A stretch of 64,000 nucleotides of DNA from Cyanobium sp. CH-040 (GTDB lineage: Bacteria > Cyanobacteriota > Cyanobacteriia > PCC-6307 > Cyanobiaceae), in the NCBI RefSeq assembly GCF_024346135.1, contig NZ_JAGQCJ010000001.1, positions 372,001-436,000 of the forward strand, read 5' to 3'. A program made the translations under genes and the position numbers. Below the pieces are notes generated by a model. That model had not been told where the DNA came from and did not search any database. It saw only the letters and a list, made by a program, of their open reading frames with translations. This document shows positions 1-7,701 of this stretch, in pieces (position 1 is the first letter of the stretch; every line of letters begins with the position of its first letter).

Positions 1-1451
1 CGGCGCAGCCCGGCGCCGTGGCCGTGGCGGCCGTGGAAGACGCGGGAGCGCGCCAGCGGGGTGCCGTCGTCAGCGCTGAGGATCGGCCCTTCCGGACGCT
101 GGCGGCGCAGGCTGTAGCCGCTGCCGCCGCACACCACCCAGGGGATGCCGGCGTCGCCGTGGCCGCTGTCGCCCACCTCCACCACCTCCAGGCAGTGGGC
201 GTGGCCGGCGAAGGCCAGGTCCAGCAGCGGCCGGTTGCCGGGTCGCTCCCCCAGGCGGGCGGCCACCCGGTCGAGCACCTGCTGCAGCTGGCGGCGCACC
301 GCCAGGGTCTGGCCCTGGCTCCACTTGCTGGCCTCGGTGACCCAGGGGGGGTGGTGGAGCACCAGCAGCCGCCCGCGCACCGCCGGATTGCGCCAGGACG
401 CCACCAGTTCCCGCTCGAACCAGGCCAGCTGCTCAGCGTCCAGCTGCGGCCGGCGGCCGGCCCGGGCGGCGGCGGCGCTGGCCCGTTGCTTGTCGATGTC
501 GCGGATGCGCTCCTCCAGTTCCTCCACCCGGCCGAGGGCATCGGCACGGCTGTCATCCGCCTGGTCGTCGTGGCGTCCCGCCAGCCACTCGCCCCCCAGC
601 TCGCGCAGCAGGACCACCTGCTCGGCCTCCAGAGCCTGGCGCTGCCACAGCAGGCCCTGGCCTTCGGCCGGGGCGTTGGCCTCGGCGAGGGGATCGTTGA
701 AGGTGTTGGAGTCGAGGGCGAACAGATCGATGCCCGCCCAGCGGCTGGCGTAGTAGCGGTTGGGCAGGCGGGTGTAGCGGCCGGGGCGGTAGAGCAGGGC
801 GCGCTGCCCATGGGGGCCGTCCACTGGAGCCGTGCGCGTGGCCGCCAGGTGGGCCGCCAGGCGGGCCTCCGGCACCGCCGCCAGCCCGTCCATGAAGGCC
901 TCGCTCCAGGCCCCGCCGCAGAAGGAGCCGTGCCAGCCCACATCGAGGTTGAACCAGGGCCGCAGCAGGCGGCGCGGCAGGGCCGTGAGCAGCGACAGCA
1001 GCGCCAGGGGCAGGGGCAGGTCGTAGTAGTCGTGGTTGCCCAGCACCGGCAGGAAAGGCCGCCGGAACACCAGCCCGTCGTGGCGCAGCCGGCGCCAGTG
1101 CTCCCCCTCCACCAGCCATTCGCGGTAGGGGCGGATGAAGTTGCGGCGGTACTGCTCGCTGGAGCCCACCAGATACACCACATCCCCCGTGTGCAGCAGA
1201 AAGCGGGCGTCCTGGCCGTGGGCCAGCAGCAGCTCGGCCACCAGGCGCTGGGGGTCGTTGCGGCCGCGCCGGCCGGTGCCGCTGTCGCCGATCACCAGGA
1301 AGCTGAAGGCGCCGCTGCCACCGGGGTCGCCCTCCAGCACCAGCCGGCAGGGATCGATCCCGGCCGCGGCCAGGGCCGGGTGGCCCCAGCGCACCCGCGT
1401 CGCCATGCGCCGCACCTTGGTGGCGATGCCGGCTTCGCTGGCGAGATTCAT
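1..1451 (-). CDS. Metallophosphoesterase family protein (3' end cut by window edge)
   Basis: Calcineurin-like metallophosphoesterase, expected to hydrolyse a phosphoester or phosphoanhydride with a two-metal centre; the substrate cannot be told. Visible metal-binding motifs are GDSGTG at residues 55-60, HTGDVVY at 87-93, GNHDYYD at 138-144 and a late GHAHC. About 483 residues are present and no stop is reached before base 1, so the C-terminus is missing. A charged, probably helical insert sits near residues 330-370. The ATG at 1451 overlaps the stop of the upstream lipid-kinase gene by four bases (ATGA), suggesting translational coupling. It is the last visible gene of the minus-strand run that begins at mrpC. 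The family is sure; the role is not. Confidence 0.85.
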   Translation of the reverse strand, partial: MNLASEAGIATKVRRMATRVRWGHPALAAAGIDPCRLVLEGDPGGSGAFSFLVIGDSGTGRRGRNDPQRLVAELLLAHGQDARFLLHTGDVVYLVGSSEQYRRNFIRPYREWLVEGEHWRRLRHDGLVFRRPFLPVLGNHDYYDLPLPLALLSLLTALPRRLLRPWFNLDVGWHGSFCGGAWSEAFMDGLAAVPEARLAAHLAATRTAPVDGPHGQRALLYRPGRYTRLPNRYYASRWAGIDLFALDSNTFNDPLAEANAPAEGQGLLWQRQALEAEQVVLLRELGGEWLAGRHDDQADDSRADALGRVEELEERIRDIDKQRASAAAARAGRRPQLDAEQLAWFERELVASWRNPAVRGRLLVLHHPPWVTEASKWSQGQTLAVRRQLQQVLDRVAARLGERPGNRPLLDLAFAGHAHCLEVVEVGDSGHGDAGIPWVVCGGSGYSLRRQRPEGPILSADDGTPLARSRVFHGRHGHGAGLR

Positions 1452-2755
1452 GGGGCCACGGCCAGCGGCGTGACCACGCTGAGGGCGCCGGGCCGGCAGC
1501 GGATGTGGACGCTGGCGGTGGTGATCATCTCGCCGTCCACCACCAGCCTCTGCGGGGCGTCGGTGTCGATGCGGATCTCGCGCGCCCGCAGGCACAGCAG
1601 GTCGGGGTGGCTGGTGGGGGACTGCACCACCGCCGAGGCCATCAGGGCCGCCAGGGCGTTGAGGCCCTGCAGCCGGCTGGCGGGGGTGGCCACGGTGATC
1701 TCCAGCAGGCCGTCGTCGGGCACCACCGCCCCGAAGCCCTGGGCCAGCACGGAGGTGGCGGGGGCCACGTTGGCCACGGTGATGGCCGCCGCCTGCAGCT
1801 CGCTGGTCTTGCCGTCGATCGTCAGGCGCGCCTGGAAGGGCTGCTGGCTGAGCAGCTGCTGGGCGCCGGCGAGCACATAGGCCAGTGCTCCCAGCCGGGT
1901 CTTGAGTTCACGGCTGGCGCGCTCCACCATGCCCGCCTCGAAGCCCAGCCCCGCCAGCAGCACCATCGGCCGGCCGTTGCACACACCGATGTCGAGCCGC
2001 CGGCTGTGACCGGCGAGCAGGGTGCTGCAGGCGCCCGGCAGGTCGCCGGGGATGCCCAGGGCGGTGGCGAAGGCGTTGGCGGTGCCGCGGGGGATCACCC
2101 CGAGGGGAATGCCGGTGCCGGCCAGCGCGCCGGCCGCGGCCGACACGGTGCCGTCGCCGCCGCAGGCCACCACCATGGCGCCGGCGGGGTCGCCCTCCGG
2201 CCTGGCCTCGATGATGTGCACCAGTTCGCGGGTCTGGGCGGCCGCATCCACATCCTCCCGGGTGAGCACCACGCTCACCAGCATCTGGGGTTCGAGCAGG
2301 GAGCGGATGCGGGCCAGCTGGGCGGCCGCATCGCCTGTGCCCGCCACCGGATTGAACAGCAGGTAGGCCAGCCGGCTGCGGCTCAGGCCCCGCAGGGCCA
2401 GGTCGGCGCTGGCGGGATTCAGGGCCAGGGGGGTGCCGGCGATGGCGCAGGCGCGGATCAGCAGCGCCGCGTCCGGCTGGGTGTGGGCCGGGGCACGCGG
2501 GTCGAGGAAGGCCACCACCGCCGCCGTCCCGCGGCTCAGCACCAGCGCTGCGGCGCGGATGTCGGCGCCGGCGGCGAGAGCCCCCAGCCCGTCCTGCTCC
2601 AGCTCGGCGGTGGCGGGGCGTTCGGCCATGGCCTGCGCCAGTTCGTCATTGGCCAGTAGACGAAAGCCGGCCAGGGAGGCCTGATGCAGGTCCAGCCAGT
2701 CGAGCAGGGCGTCGAGCCCCGCTTCGGCGGCCAGCAGCACCAGGGCGTTGCTCAT
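1448..2755 (-). CDS. Methylglyoxal-synthase-like domain fused to diacylglycerol/lipid kinase (YegS/BmrU type)
   Basis: Two-domain protein of 435 residues. Residues about 1-125 resemble methylglyoxal synthase: the stretch with GAD at 63-65 and LDPR at 84-87 aligns by eye with the two catalytic aspartate regions of MgsA, followed by an NPASADL block like that family's C-terminus. Residues about 129-435 are a lipid-kinase catalytic domain with NPVAG at 135-139, the nucleotide loop GGDGT at 199-203 and RGTAN at 223-227. The kinase half should phosphorylate a lipid such as diacylglycerol; whether the first half still makes methylglyoxal is open. I start at ATG 2755, which abuts the upstream stop as TGATG. 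The same frame is open farther upstream, but that part is low-complexity shadow of the upstream gene. Confidence 0.85.
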   Translation of the reverse strand: MSNALVLLAAEAGLDALLDWLDLHQASLAGFRLLANDELAQAMAERPATAELEQDGLGALAAGADIRAAALVLSRGTAAVVAFLDPRAPAHTQPDAALLIRACAIAGTPLALNPASADLALRGLSRSRLAYLLFNPVAGTGDAAAQLARIRSLLEPQMLVSVVLTREDVDAAAQTRELVHIIEARPEGDPAGAMVVACGGDGTVSAAAGALAGTGIPLGVIPRGTANAFATALGIPGDLPGACSTLLAGHSRRLDIGVCNGRPMVLLAGLGFEAGMVERASRELKTRLGALAYVLAGAQQLLSQQPFQARLTIDGKTSELQAAAITVANVAPATSVLAQGFGAVVPDDGLLEITVATPASRLQGLNALAALMASAVVQSPTSHPDLLCLRAREIRIDTDAPQRLVVDGEMITTASVHIRCRPGALSVVTPLAVAP

Positions 2756-3873
2756 CAGGCCGGGCCGGAACGGGCCGCGGGTGGCGCGCTGGCGGGTACC
2801 TGCCGCAGGTAGGCGGCCACCGGCACCGGCTGGCTCTGGGTGTAGCCCACCGGCAGCCAGAGGTCGCCGGCCTCGGTGTGCACATGGATCTCCCAGTGGT
2901 ACAGGCCGGTGTAGGCGCGGGGGTCGTCGCGCAGCAGCGAGGCGTAGAGGAGAACGGCGCGGCCGTAGTAGTCGCTGTTGTTGTAGCCCCACAGGCCCCG
3001 GCGGATGTCCTGCAGGCCGCCGCGGCGCACCAGATAGCGGGCGGCGGCCTGGATGGCGTCGTGGGGATCGCGGATGTCGCCCTGGCCCACGCCGCTCTGG
3101 GCCCAGGTGGTGGGCAGGAACTGCATCGGCCCCTGGGCGTTGGCCACCGACACGCCGTCGATGCGGCCCATGCCCGTTTCCACCAGGTTGATCGCCGCCA
3201 GCACCTCCCAGTCGATGCCGGTGGCGGCGGCGGCCTTGCGGTAGTGGGCCAGCAGCTCCTCGGCCGGCGCTGGGGCGATGATCCGCCAGGCCGGCAGGGT
3301 GGCCAGCGGCCGGCTGCGGCGCTGCATGGCCAGGAACTCGCGGCGGGCGGCCACATGCCGCTCGGCCACGCTGCGCCAGGCCGGATCCAGCAGCGCCAGC
3401 ACGGCTTCGGAGCGGGCCGGGTCGCGGGACAGCTGCCGGTAGATCACCTGCTGCTGGTGGCCCAGCCGCGGCAGCTGCCCGGCGGGGGTGGCGGGATCGC
3501 GCAGGGCCGTCTCCACGGCCGCCAGCAGCGCGGCCAGCTCGGCCGGATCGGCCGGCACCAGGGGGTAGTGGCGGCCATCGGCGAGCTGCGGCAGCGCCGG
3601 ATCCGTGGGCAGGGCAACAGCCTCCTGCAGGGCAACAGCCTTGGGCCCGGCGGCGATCGCAGCCGTGTCGCTTCCCCGACCGAGGGCCAGGGCGCTCTGG
3701 CGCAGCTCGGGCCGCAGCATCAGAACTCCCGCCAGGGCTGCCATCAGGGCCACGGCGCCGCCGGCCACCCCTGCCGTGGAGAGGGTTCGGGCACGGCCGC
3801 CCCGCTGCTGCCGGCGCGGGTGGGGATCGTCGGGCAGACGCTGGGCCATGCCGGGCTTCTCCGTGGGCGTCAC
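2755..3873 (-). CDS. Lytic transglycosylase, SLT domain, membrane-anchored
   Basis: Peptidoglycan lytic transglycosylase of 372 residues. A basic N-terminus precedes a single hydrophobic segment at about 33-53, which should tether the protein on the periplasmic face. The catalytic SLT domain covers about 205-340, with the likely catalytic glutamate E232 in NLVETG and the family block QGPMQFLP at 247-254. Expected to cleave the MurNAc-GlcNAc bond with 1,6-anhydro product formation. The stop overlaps the next gene's ATG by one base, and the upstream small membrane protein ends nine bases away, so co-transcription is likely. Family assignment is secure; the physiological role (cell division, envelope turnover) is inference. 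Confidence 0.9.
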   Translation of the reverse strand: MTPTEKPGMAQRLPDDPHPRRQQRGGRARTLSTAGVAGGAVALMAALAGVLMLRPELRQSALALGRGSDTAAIAAGPKAVALQEAVALPTDPALPQLADGRHYPLVPADPAELAALLAAVETALRDPATPAGQLPRLGHQQQVIYRQLSRDPARSEAVLALLDPAWRSVAERHVAARREFLAMQRRSRPLATLPAWRIIAPAPAEELLAHYRKAAAATGIDWEVLAAINLVETGMGRIDGVSVANAQGPMQFLPTTWAQSGVGQGDIRDPHDAIQAAARYLVRRGGLQDIRRGLWGYNNSDYYGRAVLLYASLLRDDPRAYTGLYHWEIHVHTEAGDLWLPVGYTQSQPVPVAAYLRQVPASAPPAARSGPA

Positions 3874-3882
3874 GCCCCGAAC

Positions 3883-4371
3883 CTACCGGCTCCGGCCCGG
3901 GCCCCCCGCCGGACGTTCCAAACCGGGATCCAGCAGGGCGGTGGTCTCGATGCAGAGGAGCAGGGCGTCGGTGGCGGCCTTGCGGTCGAACTGCCCGAGC
4001 AGCAGCCCCTGCTCCAGGGCCTCCAGCCGGGCCCGGGCCGCCAGGGCACGGCTCACCTTTTCCTCCAGACGGCTGGTCTGCAGCAGCTGGGTGGCCCCCG
4101 AGGCCACCACCGACGCCGCCGATGCCAGGCCGCAGAGCAGGCGCCAGGAGGGCACCGAGAGGTTGAGGGCGTCGGTGAGCCCCGCCGTGAAGGACTGGCC
4201 GCCGAAGGCCGGCGCCGCGGTGATCAGGGCCGCCGTGCTGCTGAACAGGATCGAGGCGCTCACCAGCTGGCGTCGCCGGGGCAGGGCGCGGCGCAGGAAG
4301 CGATCGAGCTGGGCGCGCCGGCTGCGCATCTGCTCGATCAGCGGATCCTGGGCCTCATCGGGAGTGGGCAT
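3883..4371 (-). CDS. Conserved membrane protein of unknown function
   Basis: A 162-residue protein with two hydrophobic stretches at about 37-55 and 78-98, flanked by a basic, arginine-rich N-terminus (about 15-36) and a charged helical stretch (about 100-125). I do not recognise a named family. It lies six bases downstream of mrpB and nine bases upstream of the lytic transglycosylase gene on the same strand, so it is probably part of the same transcript. It could be an accessory membrane protein of either function. The ATG at 4371 is the only sensible start. Confidence 0.6.
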   Translation of the reverse strand: MPTPDEAQDPLIEQMRSRRAQLDRFLRRALPRRRQLVSASILFSSTAALITAAPAFGGQSFTAGLTDALNLSVPSWRLLCGLASAASVVASGATQLLQTSRLEEKVSRALAARARLEALEQGLLLGQFDRKAATDALLLCIETTALLDPGLERPAGGPGRSR

Positions 4372-4377
4372 GGCGAT

Positions 4378-5058
4378 TCAGAGCAGGCCGCGGTAGCGGA
4401 TGAACAGCTGCACCATCGTCCAGGAGCCCAGTGTCACCTTCACGGCCATCAGGGCGTTGAGGATCGGGATCCAGCCACCGCTCTCCAGGGCCCCGAAGGA
4501 TCCTTCAGGCAGGTTCAGTCCCTCAAGGCTGAGAAAGGCCAGCAGGATGAACAGCAGCACCGCCAGCTTCTCGACCAGCTCGTCGGCGGCCACGCTGCGC
4601 GCGGTGGCCGCCGACGGCGGTGCCGCTCCCGAGCGGGAGCGCACGATCAGCAGCAGGGCCAGGGCGGTGCCGCCCGACACCCCGGCGGCGAAGCCGCCGC
4701 CGGGGGAGAGGTGCCCGCGCAGGGCCAGTTCCACCGCCACCAGGGCCGACACCGTGGCGCCCAGCCGGCAGAGCACGAGCACAGCGGGGTCGTCGAGGCC
4801 CTGGATGCTGGTCTGGGGGCGCTCGGCGCTGAGCATCCATACCACCCCCATCGAGGCCAGGGTGAACACCACCACCTCGGCCACGGTGTCGTAGAGACGG
4901 GTGTGGAGAATCACGCCCGAAACCAGATTGGGCACCCGGGTCTGCTCGCTCAGGGCGGCGATCAGCGCCCCGTTGGCGGAGGCCGGCGGCAGGGCCTGCA
5001 GAAGGGGGGCCAGCGCCACCACCACGGCCGCCAGCAAGTGCAGGGGGCGCAGGCTCAT
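4378..5058 (-). CDS. mrpB: Mrp antiporter subunit: MrpA C-terminal-like segment fused to MrpB/MnhB
   Basis: 226 residues, mostly hydrophobic. Residues about 1-78 resemble the C-terminal part of large MrpA subunits (pattern N-V-x-x-V-I-L-x-x-x-x-x-D-T-x-x-E around 44-61). Residues about 88-226 are MnhB/MrpB, marked by GHLSPGGGF at 115-123. It should be a membrane component of a multi-subunit Na+/H+ antiporter. ATG 5058 overlaps the mrpF stop by four bases. No full-length MrpA and no MrpG were found in the window, so the fusion may preserve only the part of MrpA that contacts MrpB. Subunit identity is good; the fused layout is my reading. Confidence 0.8.
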   Translation of the reverse strand: MSLRPLHLLAAVVVALAPLLQALPPASANGALIAALSEQTRVPNLVSGVILHTRLYDTVAEVVVFTLASMGVVWMLSAERPQTSIQGLDDPAVLVLCRLGATVSALVAVELALRGHLSPGGGFAAGVSGGTALALLLIVRSRSGAAPPSAATARSVAADELVEKLAVLLFILLAFLSLEGLNLPEGSFGALESGGWIPILNALMAVKVTLGSWTMVQLFIRYRGLL

Positions 5059-5312
5059 GGGTCCTGCTGCTCCCGCTCCTGCAGCAGGTTGGCGATCAGC
5101 AGGATGCCGGCGTTGCCGACGCTCAGCATCAGCACACTCACCAGGGCCGGCATCGGGTCGTTGCGCACCACCGCCACCACCAGCATCACCAGCGCCACCT
5201 TGGTGGACAGGCTGGCGAGGGCGGCCAGGCGGTGCCAGAGCTCCCGGGTGCGGCAGGCCACCACGATCGGGATCAGCAGGGCCAGCACCATCCCGTCCAC
5301 CAGCCAGGTCAT
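5055..5312 (-). CDS. mrpF: Mrp antiporter subunit F (MnhF-like)
   Basis: Small membrane protein of 85 residues with three predicted membrane helices at about 3-20, 32-52 and 58-78; MrpF/MnhF is usually about 90 residues with three helices. The central charged loop carrying R-N-D-P between helices two and three fits the family. ATG 5312 overlaps the mrpE stop by four bases, and its own stop overlaps mrpB's ATG, so all three are likely coupled. Part of the membrane antiporter complex; its individual role is not known from the sequence. Confidence 0.75.
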   Translation of the reverse strand: MTWLVDGMVLALLIPIVVACRTRELWHRLAALASLSTKVALVMLVVAVVRNDPMPALVSVLMLSVGNAGILLIANLLQEREQQDP

Positions 5313-5701
5313 GGCACCCGCTCCGGCGTGAGGGTGTGCACCTGGTAGTGGCGTCCAGCGCGGTCCATGCCCAGGCAGATGCTGAAGGGGGTGAGGGTGA
5401 TCGTGAACACCTCCAGGAACATCAGCAGATCGCTGCGGCGGCCGCTGCCAGGCACCAGGCCGTAGCCCTCTCGCCGCCGCCGCGTCAGCAGCAGCACGGC
5501 CTGGTGAAACGCCTGGGGAACCGCCACCAGCACCGCGCCCACGGCCCCAGCCAGATCGCGCAACGGCACGGCCCTGTCGCGATGAAGGGGCAGCAGCAGC
5601 GCCACCCCCACACCGATGAGCACATTCAGCGTGCGGGGATCCTGGGTGAGCAGCATCCAGATCCCCACCCGCAGGGCCACGTTGAGCAGCGCCGGGATCA
5701 C
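5309..5701 (-). CDS. mrpE: Mrp antiporter subunit E (MnhE-like)
   Basis: A 130-residue protein with hydrophobic segments near the N-terminus (about 5-20 and 26-40) and at 55-75, then a soluble-looking C-terminal part. That part carries the family-typical stretch EVFTITLTPFSICLGMD at about 97-112 followed by HTLTPE near the end. It should be an accessory subunit of the Mrp complex. The start is GTG at 5701, which overlaps the mrpD stop as GTGA; this fits the four-base coupling seen between neighbours. The family normally runs to about 160 residues, so this copy is slightly short. Confidence 0.75.
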   Translation of the reverse strand: MIPALLNVALRVGIWMLLTQDPRTLNVLIGVGVALLLPLHRDRAVPLRDLAGAVGAVLVAVPQAFHQAVLLLTRRRREGYGLVPGSGRRSDLLMFLEVFTITLTPFSICLGMDRAGRHYQVHTLTPERVP

Positions 5702-7281
5702 GGCTGCCAGCCCAGCAGGCCGAGCAGCGCCGCAGCCAGCAGCACGATGGCGCCGAGCAGTTCGTCGAGCCCCTCCAGCTGCGGCCGCCAGCCAGCAGCC
5801 GGCAGCGCGGCACCCGTGCCGGCTGCCGGGTCGGATGTCGGGCCAGAGACGGGTCCGGCGGCGGCGGCGGCGTCCGCAGAGGCGCTGAGCAGGTGGTGCA
5901 GCATCAGGCCGGCCGCGAACACGGATGCGGTCTTCAGCATGGCGCCGGTGAGGGCCTGCCGGTCCATGGCCGCCCACAGCGGCAGCGCCCAGGGGCTGGC
6001 ACTGAGCAGCACCAAGGCGGCCACCAGCAGGGTCGCTCCAGCCGGTGCGCCGGCTCCATCGGTGGCTGATGCTCCGGCAGCGGCGGCGCTCTGCGGACTG
6101 GCCGGCGGGGCCCTCAGCGCTGACAGCGGCGGCCCCCAGATGCGGGCATACACCGCCACGGTGCCGGCGCTGATGGCTGTGACCAGCCAGCCGGCCGCAC
6201 CGGGCAGCTGGCTGCTCAGCTGGTCCTTGGCCAGGAAGCCCAGCAGGGGCGGCAGGCCGGCAATCGACAGGGACGCAAGCATCAGCGGCCACCACAGGCG
6301 CGGCGCCAGGGGCCGCTGCCGCCAGCCGGCCAGCGCCGGATCGGGGATCCGGCGGAGCAGCAGGAACAGGGCTGCCTTGGCCAGCCCATGGCCAAGGGCA
6401 GAGAGCCCGCCCACCGCCGGCAGGATCACCACCAGGCCCATCTGCGCCAGGGTGCTCCAGGCCAGCAGCCGGCGCAGGTCGGGTTCCAGCAGGGCCAGCA
6501 GCACCCCGGCGGCGGCGCTGGCGATGCCGAGCCAGCGCAGCACCGGCAGCAGGCTGGCGGCCTCGGCGCTGATGCGCAGCAGGGGCACCACGCCGGCGCT
6601 CACCACCGTGCCGGAGAGCAGGGCCGACACGTCCAGCGGCCCCTCGGCGTTGGTGCGCGGCAGCCACAGCCCGGCCACGAACACCTCGGCCTTGGTGAGC
6701 AGGGCCACCGCCAGCAGGGCGAGCACCAGGCCGCTGGCCTGGCCCACCCCGAAGAGGGCGAAGCTGCGCTGCTCGAGGTAGAGCAGGCCGCAGCCGATCA
6801 GGAACAGCAGCATGACGGTGTTGCTCACCAGCATCAGCCGCAGGCCGAGCCACACCTGCCGGCGGCGGCCCCCCAGCACCAGCAGCAGGAAGGTGGCGAT
6901 GCCCACCACCTCCAGGGCCACGTAGATGCTGATCAGGTCGGCGGCGACGATGGCGCTGTTGACGCTGCCGTGCAGCACCAGCAGCAGCAGCGGCCAGGCC
7001 TTGCTCCGGGGCCGCCCCCAGCCGTCGAGCAGCACGGCGGCGCAGACCAGGGCATTGAGCAGCAGAAAGGGGGCCGCCAGGGCATCGGGCTGGAGGGTGA
7101 TGCCCAGTGGCCCGAGCAGCTGCAGGCTGTCCGGCAGCCAGCTCTGCTGGGCCGCCAGTGCCATGGCGGCGGTGCCCAGACAGGTGAGCAGCACGGCGGG
7201 CCGCGCGAGCAGCGGCAGCAGGGCGGCGAGGAAGGCCGCCAGCAGCGGCAGCAGCAGCCAGGCGATGGTGATCGGGTTCAT
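5698..7281 (-). CDS. mrpD: Mrp antiporter subunit D / NADH dehydrogenase-like proton-conducting membrane protein
   Basis: 527 residues with about a dozen or more hydrophobic helices, of the NuoL/M/N-MrpA/D superfamily. Key features are a membrane glutamate E124 in VALEVVG and the block LTKAEVFVAG followed by LPRTNAEGP and SALLSG, which matches the conserved lysine helix and loop of this superfamily. These residues form the ion path. It is the only large antiporter-type subunit in the operon. ATG 7281 overlaps the mrpC stop by one base. An alternative label is NADH dehydrogenase subunit-like, but the mrpC/E/F/B neighbours favour Mrp. Confidence 0.85.
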   Translation of the reverse strand: MNPITIAWLLLPLLAAFLAALLPLLARPAVLLTCLGTAAMALAAQQSWLPDSLQLLGPLGITLQPDALAAPFLLLNALVCAAVLLDGWGRPRSKAWPLLLLVLHGSVNSAIVAADLISIYVALEVVGIATFLLLVLGGRRRQVWLGLRLMLVSNTVMLLFLIGCGLLYLEQRSFALFGVGQASGLVLALLAVALLTKAEVFVAGLWLPRTNAEGPLDVSALLSGTVVSAGVVPLLRISAEAASLLPVLRWLGIASAAAGVLLALLEPDLRRLLAWSTLAQMGLVVILPAVGGLSALGHGLAKAALFLLLRRIPDPALAGWRQRPLAPRLWWPLMLASLSIAGLPPLLGFLAKDQLSSQLPGAAGWLVTAISAGTVAVYARIWGPPLSALRAPPASPQSAAAAGASATDGAGAPAGATLLVAALVLLSASPWALPLWAAMDRQALTGAMLKTASVFAAGLMLHHLLSASADAAAAAGPVSGPTSDPAAGTGAALPAAGWRPQLEGLDELLGAIVLLAAALLGLLGWQP

Positions 7282-7670
7282 CAGGGCCCGGCCCCGGGCC
7301 CTGATGGCTCCGGCAGGTCGAGCTCGGCCACATCCAGGGTGGGATCGCGGTGCGCCAGCAGCGTGGTGGCCAGCAGCAGCAGAGCCTGCACCGAGAAGCC
7401 GATCACGATCGCCGTGAGGATCACGGCCTGGGGGATCGGGTCGGCGTAGGCGGCCGCGACGCCGGGATCGACCACGGGGCTGTGGCCCTGCAGGATCGGT
7501 GTGATCAGGCCGTCGCGGGCGGCGATCAGCACGAACAGGCTGATCACGGCGGTGCTGGTCACGTCCATGGCCAGCACCTTGAGGAACAGGTTGCGGTGCC
7601 GCAGCAGGGCGACCAGGCCGGCCAGCACTGCCAGCAGCACCAGCAGCTCAAGGGCCCGGAAGGCGGTCAT
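7281..7670 (-). CDS. mrpC: Mrp antiporter subunit C (MnhC/NuoK-like)
   Basis: 129 residues with three hydrophobic helices, the fold of NuoK/MrpC. The block ADPIPQAVILTAIVIG at about 76-91 is diagnostic for MnhC. It is the first gene of the Mrp group on the minus strand; the promoter presumably lies in the short gap at 7671-7701 or within the TPR gene upstream, and I see no clear consensus there. It works with the downstream mrpD, E, F and B in Na+/H+ exchange and pH homeostasis at the plasma membrane. Confidence 0.85.
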   Translation of the reverse strand: MTAFRALELLVLLAVLAGLVALLRHRNLFLKVLAMDVTSTAVISLFVLIAARDGLITPILQGHSPVVDPGVAAAYADPIPQAVILTAIVIGFSVQALLLLATTLLAHRDPTLDVAELDLPEPSGPGAGP

Positions 7671-7701
7671 GGTGCCGTGGCGGCCACCGAGACTCCCGAG
7701 C

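Noticed and set aside
2878-5331. 817-codon open frame on the plus strand
   Set aside because: Antisense to the lytic transglycosylase and mrpB/mrpF; no motif, biased composition.
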